A stretch of DNA of 21,346 nt, from the NCBI GenBank assembly GCA_964570825.1, contig CAZMZJ010000024.1:1-21346 (forward strand), given 5' to 3'. Origin of the DNA: UMGS1002 sp964570825. GTDB taxonomy: Bacteria; Bacillota; Clostridia; Oscillospirales; CAG-272. The notes under the pieces were generated by a model. That model saw only the letters and a program-made list of their open reading frames with translations, was not told where the DNA came from and searched no databases. The translations under genes were made by a program, and so were the position numbers. Of the stretch, positions 15,708-21,346 are shown one piece after another (positions within the stretch are counted from its first letter, which is position 1; each line of letters starts with the position of its first letter).

Positions 15708-15815
15708 GTAACCAATAAATTCCATTGTACGGCCGAATATTTTGTGACATATTTATAATATTTTAATATATTTTACCGTCGATGGATAATAACACTGTAT
15801 AAATGAGGTAAGTAC

Positions 15816-16865
15816 ATGAAAAGACATTTTATTTTTCTGATATGCCTTACACTGATTGCCGCGATGGCTGTAAGTCTTGGCTCATGCAAAACCGGCGGAA
15901 GTACCGGGGACAGTGAAACCGCAAGCGGTGCCGAGAAGACGGAAATGACAGGCGAGACAGCGGGCACCACAGCCGTGGTTGAAAACACAACATCATATGA
16001 TACAACGGCAGTTACGAAAACTGAAACCGAAGCTGTTACAGCCGCCTCTGAAACACAGCCTGAAAAAAAGGAAATAAATATTGCGACAGCCGACGAGCTT
16101 CGCTCGCTTTCGTCTGACGGCAAAGATTATGAAGGATATACAATCAACTTAACCGCTGATATTGATATTTCCGATAAAGAATGGATTCCTATGGACGGCA
16201 CACGCTTTTTCGATACAACGTTCAACGGCAACAACCACACAGTCAGCGGCATGACCATAGTCGGAAAACAGGGACAGACATACCTTGGCTTTATATCGGC
16301 CACCATGGGCGGATCAATAATATTCAAAGACCTTTCGTTTAAGGATGTCAACATAACGTCATACGGCAAAGAATGCGCCGTTTTTGTCGGACAGAATATG
16401 ATATGCGAGCTTACATTCAACAATGTAAGCGTCAGCAATGTAAAAATCGACGGGTATACGGAATATTTGCAAAACTCATCCTGGATATCCTTCCGCATCG
16501 CGTGCTTCGTAGGCGGAAACTGGAACCTCGGGATAGTGAATATCGATAAATGCTCTGTTTCGGATTTCACCGCGAGCGGATTCCATAACCTTGCGGCATT
16601 CGTCGGATATGACGGCGTCGGCAATGGTGTAACCGTGACCAATTCCTCGGTTAAAAATATGACGCTCACCTTCAGCTACTGCCAGAGCGCAAATTATAAG
16701 ATTGACCAGAACAAAAAATACGTTCAGATATTTTATAACGCAAAGGACTGGAGCGACACGCTTGCGCCGTGTCAGGCTGCCGGAAATACATATGAAAATG
16801 TCGTTTACATCGACTATACCACCGGCACGCATTACAACCCTGATACTTTCCGTACCGTAAGCTGA
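15816..16865 (+). CDS. Lipoprotein with Thr-rich linker and GLUG-like beta-helix domain
   Basis: The protein has 349 residues. The signal peptide ends in lipobox SLGSC (C24). Residues about 26-85 are a flexible Thr/Glu/Ala linker. From about 88 onward (INIATADELRSLSSDGKDYEGYTINLTADIDIS) the protein follows the scheme of GLUG/beta-helix proteins: a list of expected secondary elements, then EWIPMDG, FFDTTFNGNNHTVSGMTI, then rungs such as IIFKDLSFKDVNIT, LTFNNVSVSNVKI, VNIDKCSVSDFTA and VTNSSVKNMTL. Such solenoids often bind or display at the surface of Gram-positive bacteria. No enzyme motif was recognised. A modest GAGGT ribosome binding site precedes the ATG. It is monocistronic with its own promoter and terminator. 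Confidence 0.8.
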   Translation: MKRHFIFLICLTLIAAMAVSLGSCKTGGSTGDSETASGAEKTEMTGETAGTTAVVENTTSYDTTAVTKTETEAVTAASETQPEKKEINIATADELRSLSSDGKDYEGYTINLTADIDISDKEWIPMDGTRFFDTTFNGNNHTVSGMTIVGKQGQTYLGFISATMGGSIIFKDLSFKDVNITSYGKECAVFVGQNMICELTFNNVSVSNVKIDGYTEYLQNSSWISFRIACFVGGNWNLGIVNIDKCSVSDFTASGFHNLAAFVGYDGVGNGVTVTNSSVKNMTLTFSYCQSANYKIDQNKKYVQIFYNAKDWSDTLAPCQAAGNTYENVVYIDYTTGTHYNPDTFRTVS

Positions 16866-16908
16866 AAACTGGCAAATAACCGACAAAACATATTAGTTTG
16901 CGCAGTCT

Positions 16909-16943
16909 GCCGCACATCAAGCAAAACGATGTGCGGCTTTTAT
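16909..16943 (+). terminator. Intrinsic terminator of the GLUG-like lipoprotein gene
   Basis: GCCGCACATC (16909-16918) pairs perfectly with GATGTGCGGC (16928-16937) around a 9-base loop, followed by TTTTATTAT. Confidence 0.87.
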
Positions 16944-17019
16944 TATATAAATAACACATTATTTAATTAATTATTGAGCAAATTATAAAAAAATTCTGTT
17001 CGACAAAGAGATAAAACTA

Positions 17020-17226
17020 TTGATTTTTACAAATAAGGGATGTATAATATAAGCAGGCTGGGATCAGATGGCGGGATTTCGTATAATTGGACGGCAAAAA
17101 AACCATGCCTGACGGTGCGAATATGGAAATAATTTTTCAGAAATGTATAAGAATTAAAATTTTTGCCGATTATCAATTATCAGAATCAAACGCCGGAACC
17201 GCTAAAATTTTATGGAGGAGAAAAAG
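17020..17226 (+). promoter_or_regulatory. Promoter and long leader of the BMP nucleoside transporter operon
   Basis: TTGATT (17020-17025), a 17-base spacer and TATAAT (17043-17048) form a good promoter. The leader from about 17055 to 17226 is about 170 bases, long for a simple gene. CAGGC (17054-17058) can pair with GCCTG (17107-17111), and GGCA (17093-17096) with TGCC (17106-17109) as an alternative. No purine riboswitch core (TATAAT-CC...TCTACC) is present and no terminator precedes the gene. Any regulation would be translational or protein-based; the type is unidentified. Confidence 0.55.
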
Positions 17227-18447
17227 ATGAAAAAAATTCTTTCCCTTGTACTTGTTGTTACAATGGTCTGCGCTTCCATGATTATGCTGAACAGCTGTAA
17301 AGCTAAAGAAGAGGAGGGTTTCAAGCTCACCTATGAAAAAGCAGACTTCGCCGCAAAACTCGGGGCGCTGAGCGATGCGGATCGTTCTGCCGCAACTCCT
17401 GCCGCATATAAAGTGGCAATGGTTACCGATTATGGCGACATAACGGACGAATCCTTCAACCAGGCAACCTATGAGGGCGCCAAAACATTCTGCGAAGCAA
17501 AAAGTATGAGCTTCCAGTACTATAAACCAGCAGACAACTCGACGGAAGCAAGAGTTGCATCCGTAAAGCAGGCAATAACCGACGGATATAATGTAATTGT
17601 AATGCCGGGATACGCCTTTGCGGGCGCGGTTTATGACATTGTTGACCAGTATCCGAATGTAAAATTCGTGGCCCTCGACGTTTCTGCAGGCGACCTTGAA
17701 TATGAAATCGATAAAGACTGGACTCTCCCGTCGAACGTATTCTGCGCGGTTTACCAGGAGGAGCTTGCCGGTTATATGGCAGGATACCTTGCGGTTAAAG
17801 AGGGTTATAAGCACCTCGGCTTCCTCGGAGGAATGGCTGTTCCGGCGGTTATCCGCTTCGGATTCGGCTTCGTGCAGGGCGCGAACGACGCGGCAAAAGA
17901 GCTTAATACAGCAATCACTATCGAATATATTTACGGCGGCCAGTTCTATGGCGACGCTTCAATTACAGCCGTTATGGATACTTGGTATCAGGAGAAAGGC
18001 GTTGAGGTAGTGTTTGCTTGCGGCGGCGGAATATACACATCGGCTGCCGAAGCTGCAAAAAAGGTTAACAAGAAAGTAATCGGCGTTGACGTTGACCAGT
18101 CTGCGACAATAGACGGCACATACGGCGCAGGAATGACCATCACATCGGCGATGAAGGGCCTTAGCGCAACCGTTCAGTCGGTTCTTGAGATAATCATCTG
18201 CAACAAATGGAACACAATCGGCGGCTCGATATCCACTCTCGGCCTTGTTTCCAAGACAGACGTTACAAAGAATTTTGTTCAGCTTCCCTATGATACCACC
18301 GTCTGGACCAGTTCCTTCTCTAAGGCGGATTATGTGGCGCTTGTCGGAAAACTGTTCGACAAGACCATCACCGTTTCGAACGACACTTCGGCTATGCCGA
18401 AAGTAAACTCGCTGGTAACGGTCAACACCTATGCCAACATCAAATAA
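17227..18447 (+). CDS. BMP-family nucleoside-binding lipoprotein of an ABC transporter
   Basis: The protein has 406 residues. I take ATG 17227 because GGAGGAG (17214-17220) sits at proper spacing before it; the in-frame ATG at 17212 overlaps that site and would add MEEKK. The signal peptide ends in lipobox LNSC (C24). The body (AMVTDYGDITDESFNQATYEGAKTF, ADNSTEARVASVKQAI, VIVMPGYAFAG, LGFLGGMAVPAVIRFGFGFVQGA, VEVVFACGGGIYTSAAEAA, VIGVDVDQ) is the BMP (PF02608) pattern of periplasmic-type nucleoside receptors such as B. subtilis NupN/YufN and T. pallidum TmpC. It heads an operon with the double ATPase and permease. An internal terminator after it would raise its level relative to the other subunits. 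The exact nucleoside is unknown. Confidence 0.92.
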   Translation: MKKILSLVLVVTMVCASMIMLNSCKAKEEEGFKLTYEKADFAAKLGALSDADRSAATPAAYKVAMVTDYGDITDESFNQATYEGAKTFCEAKSMSFQYYKPADNSTEARVASVKQAITDGYNVIVMPGYAFAGAVYDIVDQYPNVKFVALDVSAGDLEYEIDKDWTLPSNVFCAVYQEELAGYMAGYLAVKEGYKHLGFLGGMAVPAVIRFGFGFVQGANDAAKELNTAITIEYIYGGQFYGDASITAVMDTWYQEKGVEVVFACGGGIYTSAAEAAKKVNKKVIGVDVDQSATIDGTYGAGMTITSAMKGLSATVQSVLEIIICNKWNTIGGSISTLGLVSKTDVTKNFVQLPYDTTVWTSSFSKADYVALVGKLFDKTITVSNDTSAMPKVNSLVTVNTYANIK

Positions 18448-18460
18448 TCAATCTTGACGA

Positions 18461-18502
18461 AGGAAGGGACAGCTGTATCCGGTTGTCCCTTTCTCTCTTT
18501 TA
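18461..18502 (+). terminator. Intercistronic terminator/attenuator in the BMP transporter operon
   Basis: An 11-bp stem (18461-18471 with 18484-18494, one wobble) is followed by TCTCTTTT. It lies in the 137-base gap between the binding protein and ATPase genes. Partial read-through would explain how the ATPase and permease are expressed at a lower level. No separate promoter for the ATPase is obvious. Confidence 0.72.
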
Positions 18503-18584
18503 AGCGGCTGTTCGGAATTTTCCTGACAAACATATCCGGTAAGGATGTGGAAATTGGCATTTTCATGGAAAGCAGGTTTACCAA

Positions 18585-20156
18585 ATGAGCGAAACATATG
18601 GCAGCGATTATGTAATCGAAATGCTGAATATAACAAAAAAATTTCCGGGCATAGTTGCCAACGATAATATAACACTGCGGCTGAAGCGCGGAGAAATACA
18701 GGCGCTGCTCGGGGAAAACGGAGCCGGCAAATCAACGCTTATGAGCATCCTTTTCGGTTTGTATAAACCCGAGGAGGGCGTCATAAAAAAGAACGGAGAG
18801 GTTGTCCGGATTAATGACCCTAACGATGCCACCTCGCTCGGCATCGGCATGGTTCATCAGCATTTCAAACTGGTGGAATGTTTTACCGTGCTTGACAATA
18901 TTATTCTTGGATCTGAGCCGAGCCGTGCGGGGTTTCTGATAAAGTCAGAGGCGCGGGAAAGAGTTATTGCACTATCAAAGAAATACAACCTGCGCATTGA
19001 TCCCGACGCAAGGATAGAGGACATAACTGTCGGTATGCAGCAGCGCGTTGAAATACTTAAAATGCTTTACAGAGACAACGAGATTCTCATTTTCGACGAG
19101 CCGACGGCGGTTCTTACCCCTCAGGAAATAAGCGAACTTATGCAGATAATGCACGGGTTTGCCGCCGAGGGAAAATCTATACTTTTCATAACTCATAAAC
19201 TGAATGAAATCATGGCCGTGGCCGACCGCTGCACGGTGCTGCGCAAAGGAAAGTGCGTAGGTACCGTAAATGTCAGCGAGACTACGAAGGAGCAGTTGTC
19301 GGAAATGATGGTCGGAAGGCCGGTTCAGCTTGCGGTGGAAAAAAGGAAAATTGACCCGGGGGAGGTTGTGCTGTCGGTACGAAACCTTGTGGTTCCGTCG
19401 AAGGTTCATAAGAACAATGCTGTAAAGAATGTCAGCTTTGACGTTCGGCGCGGAGAGATAACCTGCATCGCCGGTATTGACGGAAATGGGCAGACCGAAC
19501 TTGTCAACGGCATCACAGGGCTTGAGAATTCAACCGGCGGGACAATCATGCTAAGAGGTCAGGATATTACGAGGCAGACGATAAGAAAACGCAATCTTGC
19601 AGGTATGAGCCATATACCCGAGGACAGGCATAAGCATGGTCTTATACTCGATTACACGCTTGAGCAGAATCTGATAATGCAGCGTTATTTTGAACCGCAG
19701 TTTGAGAAAAACGGTTTCATACGTTTCTCTGAAATCCGGAGTTATGCGGAAAAGTTGATAGAACAGTATGATATCCGCTCGGGGCAGGGACCTGTGACTC
19801 CCGTGCGTTCGATGTCGGGAGGCAACCAGCAGAAGGCGATAGTCGCCCGTGAAATTGACCGCGGCTGCGATCTGCTTATCGCAGTTCAGCCGACTCGCGG
19901 ACTTGACGTCGGCGCTATTGAGTTTATCCATAAGCAGCTGATAGCACAGCGGGATGCCGGGAAGGCGATTCTTCTTGTTTCGCTTGAGCTTGACGAAGTC
20001 ATGAGCATATCCGACAGGATACTTGTAATGTACGAGGGGGAGATAGTCGGCGAGCTTGACCCCGCTAAAATTACGGTGAACGAACTGGGTCTTTATATGG
20101 CTGGAGTCAAACGGGACAAGCCGAGGGAAGGCGGTGAGAAAAATGACGGTAATTAA
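18585..20156 (+). CDS. Nucleoside ABC transporter ATPase with two nucleotide-binding domains
   Basis: The protein has 523 residues. Domain 1 has Walker A GENGAGKST (43-51), signature VGMQQRVEIL (from about 149) and Walker B ILIFDEPTAVLTPQE (D171-E172 region). Domain 2 has a degenerate Walker A (GIDGNGQTEL), signature MSGGNQQK (from about 410) and a Walker B in which DEP is replaced (LLIAVQPTRGLDVGA). This pattern, with a weakened second site, is normal for the BMP/RbsA-like sugar-nucleoside ATPases such as B. subtilis NupO, so it is not decay. It powers uptake for the lipoprotein upstream and the permease, whose gene overlaps its 3' end by 14 bases. A modest AGCAGG ribosome binding site precedes the ATG. 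Confidence 0.93.
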   Translation: MSETYGSDYVIEMLNITKKFPGIVANDNITLRLKRGEIQALLGENGAGKSTLMSILFGLYKPEEGVIKKNGEVVRINDPNDATSLGIGMVHQHFKLVECFTVLDNIILGSEPSRAGFLIKSEARERVIALSKKYNLRIDPDARIEDITVGMQQRVEILKMLYRDNEILIFDEPTAVLTPQEISELMQIMHGFAAEGKSILFITHKLNEIMAVADRCTVLRKGKCVGTVNVSETTKEQLSEMMVGRPVQLAVEKRKIDPGEVVLSVRNLVVPSKVHKNNAVKNVSFDVRRGEITCIAGIDGNGQTELVNGITGLENSTGGTIMLRGQDITRQTIRKRNLAGMSHIPEDRHKHGLILDYTLEQNLIMQRYFEPQFEKNGFIRFSEIRSYAEKLIEQYDIRSGQGPVTPVRSMSGGNQQKAIVAREIDRGCDLLIAVQPTRGLDVGAIEFIHKQLIAQRDAGKAILLVSLELDEVMSISDRILVMYEGEIVGELDPAKITVNELGLYMAGVKRDKPREGGEKNDGN

Positions 20157-21346
20157 AAAAGCCGGTAGAAGAATACGGTCGTTTTTCGTATCAGACGGAT
20201 CTGATCCGTCGGGTTTGCTGCAACTTTCTTCGAAAAGAGGATTCCAGACTTTTTTCGCCTCGGTTCTTTGCATTTTAATAGGACTTTTCGTCGGATTTGT
20301 AATTCTTCTATGTATAAACGCCAAAGGTGCACCTGAAGCCATCTGGACAATACTAAAAAACTATTTTAACTACTCTGAAGGTAACGATATTGTCTACTAT
20401 TTCGGCAGCACTCTGGTACGTACAGCCCCGCTTATAATGACAAGCCTTGCGGTCACATTTGCGTATAAAGCCGGGCTGTTTAATATCGGTGCGGCGGGTC
20501 AGTATGTGGTCGGTGCCGGAGCAAGCATATATGCCGCGCTTGCATGGCATATGCCGTGGTATATCTGCACTCTGCTTGCGCTGCTCGCGGGAGCCGCGTG
20601 GGGAGGAATTGTCGGCTGGCTCAAGGCGTATTTCAACGTGAATGAAGTTATCTCATCAATAATGCTTAACTGGATAGGCCTTTACGCTGTGAATATGCTG
20701 ATGCAGAACAGTTCGGCGGTTATGGATCCGTCAATATCAGAGACATGGAGTCTGCGCAAAAAGGCGAGGGACGCTCTTCTGCCTTCTCTTGGGTTAGACA
20801 AGCTTTTCAACGATAACAAATATGTGACAATAGCGATATTCATAGCAATAATCGCTGCGGTTATAATAGCGGTAATACTGAATAAAACGACTTTTGGATA
20901 TGAACTCAAAGCCACCGGAAACAACCGCCACGCTGCGCGCTACTGCGGCATGAACGGCAGGCGGAATATAATCCTTACTATGGCGATCTCGGGCGCTCTC
21001 GCCGGAACCGGCGCCGCGCTGCTTTATCTGACCGATATCGACCACTGGATTACGGCGTCGTCTCTGCCAAGCATGGGGTTTGACGGCATAGCATCGGCAT
21101 TTCTCGGCGGACTTTCCCCGGTAGGCGTCATATTCTCCTCTTACTTCATTAAGCATATTGCAATAGGAGGGTCAAAGATAAATCTGAATATTTACAGTTC
21201 GGACATCTCGGGTCTTATAATTTCAATAATAATTTATCTTTGCGCCTTTGTACTTTTCATCCGTGAAATTATGACAAGACGGATTTTGTCAAAGCGCGAG
21301 GAAAAGAAAAAAGAGGAGAACGAACCGGAGAAGGGTACAAAAGGAG
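20143..21346 (+). CDS. Nucleoside ABC transporter permease, BPD_transp_2 family (3' end beyond window)
   Basis: Frame from ATG 20143 stays open through the last base, 401 codons. Its start overlaps the ATPase gene (stop 20156), and GGCGGTGAG at 20130-20138 is a ribosome binding site. After a charged N-terminus come multiple membrane segments: FASVLCILIGLFVGFVILLCI, GLFNIGAAGQYVVGAG (the family signature), the cluster AALAWHMPWYICTLLALLAGAAWGG, VNEVISSIMLNWIGLYAVNML, VTIAIFIAIIAAVIIAVIL, and the cytoplasmic loop FGYELKATGNNRHAARYCGMN that contacts the ATPase. It is homologous to NupP-type permeases. The C-terminal tail is polar and charged (KREEKKKEEN), and AAAAGGAG at 21339-21346 is probably the ribosome binding site of the second permease gene, so the stop lies just past the window. 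Confidence 0.93.
   Translation, partial: MTVIKKAGRRIRSFFVSDGSDPSGLLQLSSKRGFQTFFASVLCILIGLFVGFVILLCINAKGAPEAIWTILKNYFNYSEGNDIVYYFGSTLVRTAPLIMTSLAVTFAYKAGLFNIGAAGQYVVGAGASIYAALAWHMPWYICTLLALLAGAAWGGIVGWLKAYFNVNEVISSIMLNWIGLYAVNMLMQNSSAVMDPSISETWSLRKKARDALLPSLGLDKLFNDNKYVTIAIFIAIIAAVIIAVILNKTTFGYELKATGNNRHAARYCGMNGRRNIILTMAISGALAGTGAALLYLTDIDHWITASSLPSMGFDGIASAFLGGLSPVGVIFSSYFIKHIAIGGSKINLNIYSSDISGLIISIIIYLCAFVLFIREIMTRRILSKREEKKKEENEPEKGTKG

Noticed and set aside
17041..17226. Purine riboswitch in the nucleoside transporter leader
   Set aside because: GTATAATTGG looked like the first junction strand, but the conserved TCTACC loop and the second-loop and pairing pattern are absent.
17173..17814. 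A 213-codon minus-strand ORF opposite the BMP lipoprotein gene
   Set aside because: The plus strand has a full BMP protein with lipobox, ribosome binding site and promoter. The minus-strand product has no recognisable motif.
18585..20156. Degenerate Walker A and missing Walker B acid in the second ATPase domain as signs of decay
   Set aside because: The same degenerate second site (GNGQTEL, AVQPTRGLD) is usual in BMP/RbsA-type double ATPases.
19551..20342. A 263-codon minus-strand ORF across the ATPase and permease genes
   Set aside because: It opposes the well-supported ABC signature and Walker B regions, has no ribosome binding site and no family resemblance.

Overview
The window looks like chromosomal DNA of a Clostridia-type Firmicute, probably an uncultured gut or anaerobic-digester lineage. 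The evidence is strong GGAGG-like ribosome binding sites, moderate base composition with AT-rich spacers, sigma-A-type promoters with TATAAT boxes, lipoprotein signal peptides, a DUF4367 anti-sigma factor, BspA-type leucine-rich repeats and a Clostridia-style BMP nucleoside transporter. No rRNA, tRNA, CRISPR array or phage gene was seen.

Layout. 1-880: the end of an ECF sigma factor gene, overlapped by its membrane anti-sigma factor, closed by a terminator. 1016-1426: a small exported protein. 1487-2677: an IS256-family transposase without visible terminal repeats. 3089-5047: a four-domain GtaA-like (DUF4964/5127/4965/1793) hydrolase with its own promoter and terminator. 5318-7069: a bacterial homologue of the mitochondrial RNA helicase Suv3, followed by an unrecognised small ORF. 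7525-14648: a divergent locus bounded on both sides by near-symmetrical hairpin terminators. On the minus strand it carries a solute-binding lipoprotein, a lipoprotein with a metallo-beta-lactamase (MBL) fold, and a wall- or membrane-anchored exported protein. On the plus strand it carries an AraC regulator and an unusual leucine-rich-repeat/MBL fusion. 14816-15442 (minus): thymidine kinase. 15816-16865: a lipoprotein with GLUG-like beta-helix repeats. 17227-21346: a BMP-type nucleoside ABC transporter operon (binding lipoprotein, double ATPase, first permease), which runs off the window end.

How they fit. The divergent 7.5-14.6 kb block is the most unusual part. Two different ComEC-type MBL hydrolases, one predicted outside the membrane and one apparently cytosolic, flank an AraC regulator and an orphan solute-binding protein that has no permease genes beside it. 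With a nucleoside importer and thymidine kinase nearby, uptake of nucleic-acid or nucleotide material is one possible theme. The genes are separate transcription units, so this remains a hypothesis. Annotation points worth keeping: the first nucleoside permease (20143 onward) is open at the window edge; the small exported protein probably starts at a TTG (1016); and the BMP lipoprotein probably starts at 17227, not at the ATG that overlaps its ribosome binding site.
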